From Nocardioides mangrovi (lineage in GTDB: Bacteria > Actinomycetota > Actinomycetes > Propionibacteriales > Nocardioidaceae), in NCBI RefSeq assembly GCF_020073815.1, contig NZ_JAIQZJ010000001.1:806001-870000 (forward strand): 64,000 nucleotides of DNA, read 5' to 3'. The notes under the pieces are model-generated. The model did not search any database and had not been told where the DNA came from. It worked only from the letters and a program-made list of their open reading frames with translations. This document shows positions 8,398-15,851 of this stretch, one piece after another. Each line of letters starts with the position of its first letter. The stretch's first letter is position 1. The position numbers and the translations under genes were made by a program.

Positions 8398-8470
8398 ACG
8401 GCGCCCTCGAGGACCGGGCGTCGGGGCCGACGCTCCACCGATACCCTGGCCCCTCGTCGAGAGGATTGAC

Positions 8471-9616
8471 ATGGCACGCCGGGTGTTCCTGCACATCGGT
8501 CCACCGAAGACCGGGACCACGTTCCTCCAGGCCGCGTGGTTCAAGCACCGCCACGTGATGGCGGAGCAGGGCGTGCTCTACCCGGGCGACCAGCTGATGG
8601 ACCAGTTCCGCGCCTCGGCGGTCGTGCTCGACAAGTCGCGGGTGACCGACCGGATGCCGGCCGCGGATCTCGCGTCGTGGGAGCGGCTCAGCGACGCGGT
8701 GCGCGCGTGGGACGGCGACGCGATCCTGAGCAGCGAGCACTACGCCATCGCGAAGGGGCCGCGGGTCCGCGCCGTCCTGGACGCGGTCGCCGACCTCGGC
8801 ACCGAGCTGCACCTCGTGGTGACGGCGCGTGACCTGGCACGCTTGCTCCCGGCGGCCTGGCAGCAGAGCATCAAGCAGGGGAACGACGAGACCTTCGACG
8901 CTTACTGGCGCGGGCTTGCAGAGGAGCCGCACCAGCCGTTCTGGCGTGCGCAGGACCTCCCGCGGCTGCTCGACCGGTGGGCGGCCGATCTCCCGCCCGA
9001 GCGGGTGCACCTCGTGGTCCACGGCCGGCCCGGCACCCCCCACACGCTGCTGTGGGAGCGGATGTGCGCCGTCACCGGCGTCGACGCGGGGATCCTGAAG
9101 GAGGTCGACCGGACCAACGAGTCCCTCGGCATCGTCCAGGTGGAGTTCCTCCGGCGGGTCAACGCCGGCCTGCCGACCGACCGGGACCGGATGGACATGG
9201 GCCGGATGACGAAGAACTACATCACCAAGGAGGTGCTCGCGCTCACGGGTACCTCCACCCCGCTCGCCCTCCCCGACGAGGCCCGCGCGTGGCTGGTCGA
9301 GGTCGGCGACCGGGTCGTGGCCGAGCTGGAGACGAGGCCGTACGACGTCGTCGGCGATCTCGCCGACCTGCGGGGGGATGCCGAGGGCCGGCCGGGGCGC
9401 ACCCCCGACTCGGTCAGCGACGCGGAGGTCGCCGACGTGGCGTCGGCGGCGTTCGCCCAGATGATGGTGCACGAGCTCGAGCGCAGGCGCGCCCAGCGGA
9501 ACCGTCAGGCGGCTGCGGCGACCAGGCGCACCGCGAAACGGGCAGCGAAGAAGGTCGCCGCTCCCCCGCCGGGGCTGCTGGGTCGGCTGCGCCGCCGCCT
9601 GGCGGGCACCCGGTAG
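8471..9616 (+). CDS. Sulfotransferase-fold protein, paralogue A
   Basis: 381 residues. The N-terminal FLHIGPPKTGTTFLQ is a PAPS-type phosphosulfate-binding loop. Shared family blocks follow: LVVTARDLARLLPAAWQQ, PERVHLVV, and TNESLGIVQVEFLRRVN. The last 45 residues are alanine, lysine and arginine rich (RRTAKRAAKKV and RLRRRLAG), which would favour contact with acidic phospholipids. The start is supported by GAGAGGA upstream; TACCCT at 8442-8447 is a possible -10. It is one of five paralogues in the window (8471, 9630, 10688, 13234, 20100). Sulfate transfer to a carbohydrate is the family expectation; the acceptor is not known. It converges on paralogue B with a 13-bp gap. Confidence 0.78.
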   Translation: MARRVFLHIGPPKTGTTFLQAAWFKHRHVMAEQGVLYPGDQLMDQFRASAVVLDKSRVTDRMPAADLASWERLSDAVRAWDGDAILSSEHYAIAKGPRVRAVLDAVADLGTELHLVVTARDLARLLPAAWQQSIKQGNDETFDAYWRGLAEEPHQPFWRAQDLPRLLDRWAADLPPERVHLVVHGRPGTPHTLLWERMCAVTGVDAGILKEVDRTNESLGIVQVEFLRRVNAGLPTDRDRMDMGRMTKNYITKEVLALTGTSTPLALPDEARAWLVEVGDRVVAELETRPYDVVGDLADLRGDAEGRPGRTPDSVSDAEVADVASAAFAQMMVHELERRRAQRNRQAAAATRRTAKRAAKKVAAPPPGLLGRLRRRLAGTR

Positions 9617-9629
9617 CCGGTCCCTGCGG

Positions 9630-10637
9630 CTACTTCCTGCCCTTCGGCCTCATTCGCCGCGCCAGGCCCTCCAGCCCGGCGACCGCGGCCGCGAGCTGCT
9701 CCTCCACCGGGACCGACGCGGGTGCGACACCGGGCACCGTCAGCGGCTCGAGCTCGGCGAGGTCGCCGACGACCCGGACGCCCGATCCGCGCAGCCCCTC
9801 GATCATCTTCCGCGAGCGCTGGTGCAGCCACGCCGGCGGCTCGAAGCCGACCGGCGGCTCCGCGCCGCGGCGGGCGCCGAGGGTCTTCTTCGCGAGGGGC
9901 TGCTTGACCCTCCGGACGTACTGGCCGTAGTCGAGGTCCTCGACGCGCGTGTTGAGCAGACGGAGCACCTCGGCCGACGCCGCCCCGAGGGACTCGTTGG
10001 CCGGGCCCGGCAGCTCCACGCCCGACGGGTCGACGCCGAGCGCCTCGGCGAAGCGCTGCCACAGCAGCTCGACGGTCGCGCCCGGGCGGGGCACGGTCAC
10101 CACGGTCACGCCGGAGACCCCGGGCCCGGCAGCCCAGCGGCGCGCCACCGCGTCGGCATTCTGCTCGCGCCAGAAACGCCGGCCGAGGCCCTCCGCACGT
10201 GCCTGGACGCCGGCGACGTAGGCGTCGTAGGTGATGTCCCGGCCGTTCTTGAGCGCCTCCTGCCACATGGCGGGGACGCCGCGGCCCAGGTCGCGCGCCG
10301 TCACGAACACCTCGACGGGCAGGCCGCCGAGGGACTCGACCACCTCGGCGATCTTGGCGGGGCCGGCGGGGCCGAGGTACTCCATGGAGATCAGGGAGGT
10401 CCCGGGGAAGGCCGCGGCCTCGTCGACCAGGGACTGCCAGGCGCCGTCCTCGGGCTCGAGGGCGACGCGCTGGCGGTCGAGCACGTCGCTGACACCCCGC
10501 ACCTGGGCGGCCCAGTTGTGGCCGAGGAAGAGCACGCCGCGCTCGGCCAGGAGGTCCCGGTTGCCGGCCGCCAGACGCTGCACGAAGCTGGTGCCGGACT
10601 TCATCAGTCCGACGTGCAGTACGACCCGTTGCGACAC
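9630..10637 (-). CDS. Sulfotransferase-fold protein, paralogue B
   Basis: 335 residues from a GTG at 10637, where the next residues SQRVVLHVGLMKSGTSFVQ begin the phosphosulfate-binding loop. In-frame GTGs at 10643 and 10658 are alternatives. A GGGA lies 6 nt before 10637. Family blocks VTARDLGRGVPAMWQ, KNGRDITYDAYV and ANESLGAASAEVLRLLN match paralogues A and C. The tail ends in LARRMRPKGRK, a basic amphipathic stretch like that of the other members. A TAGGCT at about 10690 could be its -10. Paralogue C ends 50 bp upstream on the same strand. Role inferred as transfer of sulfate to a surface glycan. Confidence 0.75.
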   Translation of the reverse strand: MSQRVVLHVGLMKSGTSFVQRLAAGNRDLLAERGVLFLGHNWAAQVRGVSDVLDRQRVALEPEDGAWQSLVDEAAAFPGTSLISMEYLGPAGPAKIAEVVESLGGLPVEVFVTARDLGRGVPAMWQEALKNGRDITYDAYVAGVQARAEGLGRRFWREQNADAVARRWAAGPGVSGVTVVTVPRPGATVELLWQRFAEALGVDPSGVELPGPANESLGAASAEVLRLLNTRVEDLDYGQYVRRVKQPLAKKTLGARRGAEPPVGFEPPAWLHQRSRKMIEGLRGSGVRVVGDLAELEPLTVPGVAPASVPVEEQLAAAVAGLEGLARRMRPKGRK

Positions 10638-10687
10638 GTCCACTCCCGCCTCGTCCACTCTCCCGCAGCCCGCCCTCCGAGCCGGGT

Positions 10688-11881
10688 CTAGCCTAGGAGG
10701 CGCCGCCGCCACCGGGCGGCACGGGTCTCCGGCGGCAGCCGGAGCTCGGCCACCTCGGCGGCCAGGGCGTCGTTCTGCTCCTCGAGCTCCTCGATCCGGG
10801 CCCGCAGGTCTCGCGTCCGCAGGAGCATCTGGGCGACCACGTCCGGCATCCCGGCGAGCACCTCGTCAGCGGTCACGGTGTCCGGGTGCGGCGTCCCGGA
10901 CGGCACGGGCGGCGAGATCAGCTCGTCGAGGTCGCCGTGCACCTGGTAGCCGCCGGTCCGGACCTTCTCCACCCACGCGTGCGCGAGCGGTGCGACCCGG
11001 TCGGCGACCGGGGCCGGGGTGATCGCGCGACGGGAGTCGACCGTGCTCAGCACGGACTGGGCGAACCAGCGCTTGACGACCTCGGCGTACCACGGCTGCG
11101 GCAGCCGGTCGCCGAGCGCGTCGAGCACCTCCCGGAGGAAGGCGACCTGCGGCGCGCCGAGGGACTCGTTGCGCCGTGACACCCGGGAGAGGTCGACGAC
11201 GTCGGGCGGGAACCCGAGCGCGTCCGCGAACCGGTGCCAGAGCAGGTCCGGCTCGCCGCCCCGGCTGGGCGTGACGACGACGTGGATCCGCTCGGGCGGC
11301 GCCACCCGCTCCCAGTGGTCGAGGAGCCAGGCGAGGTTGTGCCCGCGCCAGAAGCCGGCCTCGGCCGGATCGGTCGGCAGGCCCTCGAGGACGCTCGCGG
11401 CGAACTCGTCGAAGGACTCGGCGAAGCCGTTCTTCACCCGTTCCTGCCAGCGGGCGGCCATCATCCGGACCGGGTCGCGCACGGTCAGCACGACGTGCGG
11501 CTCGAAGTCGGTGAGACGAGCGGCGATCTTCTTGATCTGCTTGGTGCGCGCCGTACCGAAGTTCTCGTGGCTGATCACCACGTCGAGGTCCATGCGCCGC
11601 CCCCGCCGCAGCAGGTGGTCGAAGGTCCCCTCGACCTGCTCCGCGGTGAGGCCCCACTGCTCGGGATCGCCGGTCATCTCCACGGCGGCGTGGAACATCC
11701 CCTCCTGCTGGACGTAGGGGTAGATGAACCCGTGCTGCTTCAACGCCTCGCGATTGTTGGCGAGGATCGCCTGGAGGTACGTCGAGCCGCTCTTCGGCAT
11801 GCCGACGTGCAGGAACAGCCGGTGCCTCGTCGGGGGCTGTTCGGGCGCGGGCGCCTCGGGCACCTCGTGCGCGTCGGACAT
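10688..11881 (-). CDS. Sulfotransferase-fold protein, paralogue C, with coiled coil
   Basis: 397 residues. After a proline-rich lead, FLHVGMPKSGSTYLQ forms the phosphosulfate-binding loop near residue 24. The family blocks VLTVRDPVRMMAARWQER, KNGFAESFDEF, PERIHVVV and RNESLGAPQVAFLREV are all present, so the fold should be intact. Between about 345 and 378 a heptad-rich segment (DLRARIEELEEQNDALAAEV) predicts a coiled coil, absent from paralogues A and B. It is followed by a basic end ARWRRRLLG. A TAGATT hexamer 7 nt before the ATG suggests leaderless transcription. The coiled coil resembles the one in the small protein at 21220-21438, so pairing between them is possible. Confidence 0.78.
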   Translation of the reverse strand: MSDAHEVPEAPAPEQPPTRHRLFLHVGMPKSGSTYLQAILANNREALKQHGFIYPYVQQEGMFHAAVEMTGDPEQWGLTAEQVEGTFDHLLRRGRRMDLDVVISHENFGTARTKQIKKIAARLTDFEPHVVLTVRDPVRMMAARWQERVKNGFAESFDEFAASVLEGLPTDPAEAGFWRGHNLAWLLDHWERVAPPERIHVVVTPSRGGEPDLLWHRFADALGFPPDVVDLSRVSRRNESLGAPQVAFLREVLDALGDRLPQPWYAEVVKRWFAQSVLSTVDSRRAITPAPVADRVAPLAHAWVEKVRTGGYQVHGDLDELISPPVPSGTPHPDTVTADEVLAGMPDVVAQMLLRTRDLRARIEELEEQNDALAAEVAELRLPPETRAARWRRRLLG

Positions 11882-11888
11882 GGGGGTG

Positions 11889-11894
11889 AATCTA
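11889..11894 (-). promoter_or_regulatory. Leaderless -10 element of sulfotransferase paralogue C
   Basis: TAGATT on the minus strand, 7 nt before the ATG at 11881. No ribosome binding site is visible in the intervening bases (G/C only), which supports leaderless translation. Confidence 0.5.
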
Positions 11895-11916
11895 TCGGCA
11901 GCGCGGACGCGAGCGA

Positions 11917-13113
11917 TCAGCCGAGCTTGTAGTCCTTGAGCAGCGCGCGGCCGATGATCATCTTCTGGATGTCGGAGGTGCCCTCACCGATGAGCATGAA
12001 CGCGGCCTCGCGGTAGAGACGCTCGATCTCGTACTCCTTGGAGTAGCCGTAGCCGCCGTGGATCCGGAAGGAGTCCTGGACGACCTCGTTGCAGTACTCC
12101 GCCGCGAGCATCTTCGCCATCCCCGCCTCGACGTCGTTGCGCTCGCCCTTGTCCTTCATCCCGGCGGCGCGGACCATCATCGTGTGCGCGGCCTCGACCT
12201 TGGTCGCCATCTCCGCGAGGCGGAACATGATCGCCTGGTGCTCCGCGATCGGCTTGCCGAAGGTCTCGCGCTGCTGGGCGTAGGCGATGGCCAGCTCGAA
12301 GGCGCGCAGCGCGATGCCGCACGCCCGCGCAGCGACGTTGACGCGGCCGACCTCGACGCCGTCCATCATCTGGTAGAAGCCCTTGCCGGGCTCGCCGCCG
12401 AGGACCTGGTCCGCGGCGATCTGGTGGCCCTCGAAGATCGCCTCGGTGGTGTCGACGCCCTTGTAGCCCATCTTGTCGATCTTGCCGGGGATCGTGATGC
12501 CCTGGCCGACCTCGCCGAAGCCGGGCTCCTTCTCCACCAGGAACGTCGTCATGTTCCGGTAGACGCTGTCGGCACCCTCGTCGGTCTTGGTGAGCAGCGC
12601 GATCAGGGTCGAGGTGCCGCCGTTGGTCAGCCACATCTTCTGACCGGTGATCGAGTACGACCCGTCCTCGGCCTTGGTGGCCTTGGTGGTGATCGCCGAG
12701 ACGTCCGAGCCCAGGCCCGGCTCCGACATCGAGAAGGCGCCACGCACCTCACCGGCAGCCATCCGGGGCAGGTACTTCTGCTTCTGCTCCTCGGTGCCGT
12801 GCTGCATGATCATGTAGGCCACGATGAAGTGGGTGTTGATCACGCCGGACACGCTCATCCAGCCACGCGCGATCTCCTCCACGCACAGCGCGTAGGTCAG
12901 CAGCGACTCGCCCAGGCCGTCGTACTCCTCGGGGATCATCAGCCCGAAGATCCCCAGCTCCTTGAGGCCGTCGACGATCTCCTGCGGATACTCGTCCGCG
13001 TGCTCGAGCTCGGTGGCGACCGGCAGGATCTTCTCGTCCACGAAGCGGCGCACCGCCTTGAGGATCTCCTGCTGGTCCTCGGAGAGGCCGTCGGTCTGAC
13101 ACAAGCGACCCAT
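11917..13113 (-). CDS. Acyl-CoA dehydrogenase
   Basis: 398-residue cytosolic flavoenzyme that removes two hydrogens from an acyl-CoA thioester and passes electrons to electron-transferring flavoprotein. The order is N-terminal helical domain, FAD-binding middle strand domain with FSMSEPGLGSDVSAI and WLTNGG, and C-terminal helical domain with RIHGGYGY and the YREA-GEGTSDIQ region. The length is typical. The isoleucine-rich active-site surroundings resemble butyryl/short-branched enzymes, but chain length cannot be fixed. The promoter may be TAGCAT at 13151-13156, with AGGA at the ribosome site. It is the only central-metabolism gene in the surrounding sulfotransferase cluster and appears to be an independent insertion. 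Confidence 0.95.
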   Translation of the reverse strand: MGRLCQTDGLSEDQQEILKAVRRFVDEKILPVATELEHADEYPQEIVDGLKELGIFGLMIPEEYDGLGESLLTYALCVEEIARGWMSVSGVINTHFIVAYMIMQHGTEEQKQKYLPRMAAGEVRGAFSMSEPGLGSDVSAITTKATKAEDGSYSITGQKMWLTNGGTSTLIALLTKTDEGADSVYRNMTTFLVEKEPGFGEVGQGITIPGKIDKMGYKGVDTTEAIFEGHQIAADQVLGGEPGKGFYQMMDGVEVGRVNVAARACGIALRAFELAIAYAQQRETFGKPIAEHQAIMFRLAEMATKVEAAHTMMVRAAGMKDKGERNDVEAGMAKMLAAEYCNEVVQDSFRIHGGYGYSKEYEIERLYREAAFMLIGEGTSDIQKMIIGRALLKDYKLG

Positions 13114-13169
13114 GATGGATCCTTCCTGAGGGGCTGCTGGACCGGCAGCGATGCTAGCCGGACCTGACT

Positions 13170-13184
13170 CGCCGGTAACCGGCG
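13170..13184. promoter_or_regulatory. Inverted repeat upstream of the acyl-CoA dehydrogenase
   Basis: CGCCGGT-A-ACCGGCG, a perfect 7-bp inverted repeat with a one-base centre, about 57 bp upstream of the gene start and just beyond the putative -10 at 13151. It could be an operator for a dimeric repressor such as a TetR-type fatty-acid regulator, or merely a GC-rich palindrome. Confidence 0.3.
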
Positions 13185-13210
13185 TGTGACGTGGTCAATC
13201 GGTGAGGGAT

Positions 13211-13243
13211 CTCACTCCGCCCTCACTCCACCCTCACTCCGCC
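13211..13243 (-). repeat. Three 11-nt tandem repeats spanning a stop codon
   Basis: CTCACTCCGCC, CTCACTCCACC and CTCACTCCGCC stand in exact tandem. The last copy contains the TGA that ends sulfotransferase paralogue D. Because the unit is 11 nt, the TGA of each copy falls in a different reading frame on the minus strand. Confidence 0.7.
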
Positions 13244-14358
13244 GCCGTCGAGCGGCCGGTACGCCGGGGGCGCAGCCGGTCGAGGACGCCGGGACGGTCG
13301 ACGCGGATGGCGCCGGTGCGGCGCTCGGCCTCGGTCTCCCCGCGCTCGGCCAGGAGCGTCGCGAGCGCGGAGACCGCCGACGCGGCGACGTCCCTCTCCC
13401 GAGGCCGACCGGAGCCGATGTCGAACGCGGCGTCGGGGCAGCGCAGGTCGTCGAGCGAGCCCTCGACCCGGTAGCCGGCAGCGGCGAGGGCCGCGATCTG
13501 GCGCTCGGCCGCGGCCTCGCACCAGGCGCGGAACTCGGCCGGCACCAGGCTCCGCTCCCCCGCCTGCCGGCCGAGCACCTGCGTGCCGAAGGACCGCTTG
13601 ACGACGTCGTTGTAGACATAGCGCCGGTGCACCTCGTCGGGCAGCTCGGCGTTGACCCGGCGCAGCAGGTCGACCTGGACCCGCCCGAGGCTGGAGTTGC
13701 TGGGCCGGTCCTCGGGCACCAGCAGGCCCGGGTCGACCTCGAGGACGGAGGAGAACCGCTCCAGCAGCAGCGTCAGGGGGCTGCCGGGCGGCGGGACCGT
13801 GACCAGGTGCATCCGCTCGGGGCCCAGCGCCTTCGACCACCGGCGCAGGACGCCGGCGGCGTCGAGGTGGATCCACGGCTGCTTGAGCCGGCCGGCCTCC
13901 TCGAGCCGCTGCAGCTTGCGCAGGTAGCGCTCGAGCCGGGCGGTGCCGCCCGCCTTCACGTGCTCCTGCCACGACGACGGCAGCTGCCGGGCCAGGTCGC
14001 GGACCGTCACGACGACATGGACCTCGCGGTCGCCACACATCTCCAGCAGCCGGACGATCTGGCCCGGCCCGGCGCCGGCCAGCGACTCCTGGCTGAAGAC
14101 CGCCCGCGAGCCGGTCGCCCGGTCGAGCTGGGCGCGGAACCGCTCGACGATGTTGCGGTCGGACTCCTCGTCGCGGCGCGACTCGTAGCGGTTGCGGACG
14201 ACGACCATCAGCTCGAAGCACTCGCGCTTGCTCGGCGGGACGAGGTCGAGCCCCTGCGCGGCCAGGCCGTCGGCGCCGGCCAGCAGGGCCGCCTGGAGGT
14301 AGGAGGTGCCGGTCTTCTGGAGGCCGACGTGGAGGTAGAGCCGGCGCGGGTCAGCCAC
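13234..14358 (-). CDS. Sulfotransferase-fold protein, paralogue D
   Basis: 374 residues. LYLHVGLQKTGTSYLQAAL is the N-terminal phosphosulfate-binding loop. VVTVRDLARQLPSSWQEH, PERMHLVTV and SNSSLGRVQVDLLRRVN align with the other paralogues, with N-S-S-L-G in place of N-E-S-L-G. The C-terminus DRPGVLDRLRPRRTGRSTAAE is again basic. The GTG start is supported by a TAGGCT hexamer 6 nt before it, suggesting leaderless transcription. The EEP-PLD fusion gene ends 15 bp further upstream on the same strand. It is separated from paralogue C by the acyl-CoA dehydrogenase. Substrate not known. Confidence 0.77.
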   Translation of the reverse strand: MADPRRLYLHVGLQKTGTSYLQAALLAGADGLAAQGLDLVPPSKRECFELMVVVRNRYESRRDEESDRNIVERFRAQLDRATGSRAVFSQESLAGAGPGQIVRLLEMCGDREVHVVVTVRDLARQLPSSWQEHVKAGGTARLERYLRKLQRLEEAGRLKQPWIHLDAAGVLRRWSKALGPERMHLVTVPPPGSPLTLLLERFSSVLEVDPGLLVPEDRPSNSSLGRVQVDLLRRVNAELPDEVHRRYVYNDVVKRSFGTQVLGRQAGERSLVPAEFRAWCEAAAERQIAALAAAGYRVEGSLDDLRCPDAAFDIGSGRPRERDVAASAVSALATLLAERGETEAERRTGAIRVDRPGVLDRLRPRRTGRSTAAE

Positions 14359-14364
14359 GCGGCC

Positions 14365-14370
14365 AGCCTA
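14365..14370 (-). promoter_or_regulatory. Leaderless -10 element of sulfotransferase paralogue D
   Basis: TAGGCT on the minus strand, 6 nt before the GTG at 14358; it lies at the upstream gene's 3' edge. Confidence 0.45.
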
Positions 14371-14373
14371 CGG

Positions 14374-15738
14374 TCAGCCGATCACCCGGAGCATGCTGAC
14401 GCCCTGGTTGAGGGCCAGCGGGCCGACGTTCACCGAGACGGTGGACTTCTTGAGGACCAGGTCCTGGGTGAGCTTGCGGCTGATGTCGTAGCGGGTCTGC
14501 CAGGCACCGGTGGCGTCGCTGACCATCAGCAGCGAGTGCGGCACGTTCGCGGCCCGCCACTTCTTCACGCAGGACGCCGGGCAGGCGTGCAGCCAGCTGT
14601 CGGGGTCGCCGCTGTTGGCGAGTGCCCGGGCGAGCCGCTGCTGCTGGACGGTCGGGTGGTTGTTGGCCGTGGTCACCCGGACGTGGACACCGCGGGCGAC
14701 GGCCTTCTTGCTCGCCTTGAGCAGCCCGCCGAGGGCGAACTGCGGGGTCGCGAACCGGACCGTCGAGCCGGGCTCCGCGGCGCGGATCGCGCCGCTGAGC
14801 TCGGTGAGGACCGCGCGCTGCGCGGTCGCGTCGCCGCCCGGCTGGTTGCCGAAGACCGTGGTGTCGGTCGGCGGGTCGGTCGCCCAGGTCAGCCCGGCGA
14901 CGACCGCGTCGTGGTCGGAGCGAAGCTCGACGGGGTACTGCAGCACCGGCGCGAGCACCTCGGGCTGGCTGCCGAAGATGTAGTCGATGGTGTTGCCGTG
15001 GTGGTCGCCGGTCGGGAAGTAGGCGCCCAGCGAGTCGTACGTCGGCACCAGGCCGTCCGCGGCGACGATGTCGCGCGGGTAGCGACCGCTCGTGTAGTGG
15101 ACGTTGAAGTCGCCGCCGACCAGCACGGGCCCGGACGGCGCGAGCCGGCTGACGAGCATGCCGAGCCGCTTCATCGAGCGGTCCAGCAGGTCGGGCATGC
15201 CCTTCGTGAGCGGCGCGATGTGCGCGGAGACCACGGAGACGACCCGACCGTCGACACCCTGGAGGGTCACCCAGTTGGCCCAGCGGCGCCCGAGCTCGAC
15301 CTGCTTGCCCGGCGGCTTGCCGCGCCAGTTGCTGATCATGAAGGAGCCCTCGTCGAGCGCGGTCCAGCGGTCGGTGCGCCACGCGACGGGGGTCGCGGCG
15401 GTGAACCGGTCGGTCATGTCGCGGTAGATCGAGTAGCCGGTCGGCGCCATCACCGCGTCGCTGCGGAAGGGCACCTCGTTGTAGGTGACGAAGTCGGGCT
15501 GCAGGCCCAGCACCGTCGCGACGTCCTTCTGGAAGCGCTCGACGGTCAGGCCGGTGTAGATGTTGGCCTGCACCATGGTCACGTCGGCGACCGGGTCGGT
15601 GCCCGGGTCGGAGCCGTTGCCCCCGGCGCGCTTGTCGGCCTGGGCGATCGGCGCGGTGCCGACGGCGGTGCCGACCAGCATCGCGAGGACGGCGCCGGCG
15701 GTCGCCACGCGGCGCCGCCAGGGGGTGTTGCTGCCCAT
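14374..15738 (-). CDS. Secreted EEP phosphodiesterase fused to a degenerate PLD-like module
   Basis: 454 residues with a cleavable signal peptide (about 1-34, ending APIAQA). Residues about 50-285 are a complete EEP domain: VQANIYTG, the glutamate of YNEVPF, VSAHIAPL, GGDFNVHY, IDYIFG and RSDHDAVVAGL. From about 310 to the end the chain changes. SGAIRAAEPGSTVRFATPQF, ARGVHVRVTTANN, SWLHACPASC and KLTQDLVLKKS follow the same order as blocks in the secreted phospholipase-D-like protein at 22988-24391 (HGSRIHFFTWNF, SRGVTVRIIMDAKNN, SWARTCQGSC). The HxK of the PLD active site is missing: the equivalent position reads PHSLLMVSD. I infer a binding module derived from half a PLD domain. Ribosome site GGAGG lies ahead of the ATG. 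Confidence 0.8.
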   Translation of the reverse strand: MGSNTPWRRRVATAGAVLAMLVGTAVGTAPIAQADKRAGGNGSDPGTDPVADVTMVQANIYTGLTVERFQKDVATVLGLQPDFVTYNEVPFRSDAVMAPTGYSIYRDMTDRFTAATPVAWRTDRWTALDEGSFMISNWRGKPPGKQVELGRRWANWVTLQGVDGRVVSVVSAHIAPLTKGMPDLLDRSMKRLGMLVSRLAPSGPVLVGGDFNVHYTSGRYPRDIVAADGLVPTYDSLGAYFPTGDHHGNTIDYIFGSQPEVLAPVLQYPVELRSDHDAVVAGLTWATDPPTDTTVFGNQPGGDATAQRAVLTELSGAIRAAEPGSTVRFATPQFALGGLLKASKKAVARGVHVRVTTANNHPTVQQQRLARALANSGDPDSWLHACPASCVKKWRAANVPHSLLMVSDATGAWQTRYDISRKLTQDLVLKKSTVSVNVGPLALNQGVSMLRVIG

Positions 15739-15833
15739 GCCAGGGACCTCCGAGGGGGGTTCGCGCCCCCACCGGGCGCTACGTCACATCAATCACAACA
15801 TTCACATCCGTCACGGGGCAACCGGTTCCGGAG

Positions 15834-15851
15834 AACTACAGACGTGTAGTT
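15834..15851. promoter_or_regulatory. Inverted repeat between the acyltransferase stop and the EEP-PLD gene
   Basis: AACTACA-GACG-TGTAGTT, a perfect 7-bp repeat unusually rich in A/T for this region, overlapping the stop codon of the acyltransferase gene and about 100 bp upstream of the EEP-PLD gene. It may be a weak terminator for the former or an operator for the latter. Confidence 0.35.

Noticed and set aside
13186..15849. Very long plus-strand open frame (887 codons) opposite sulfotransferase D and the EEP-PLD gene
   Set aside because: Low-complexity translation rich in Arg, Gly, Ala and Asp without motifs; it is an antisense shadow of two well-supported genes, common at high GC.
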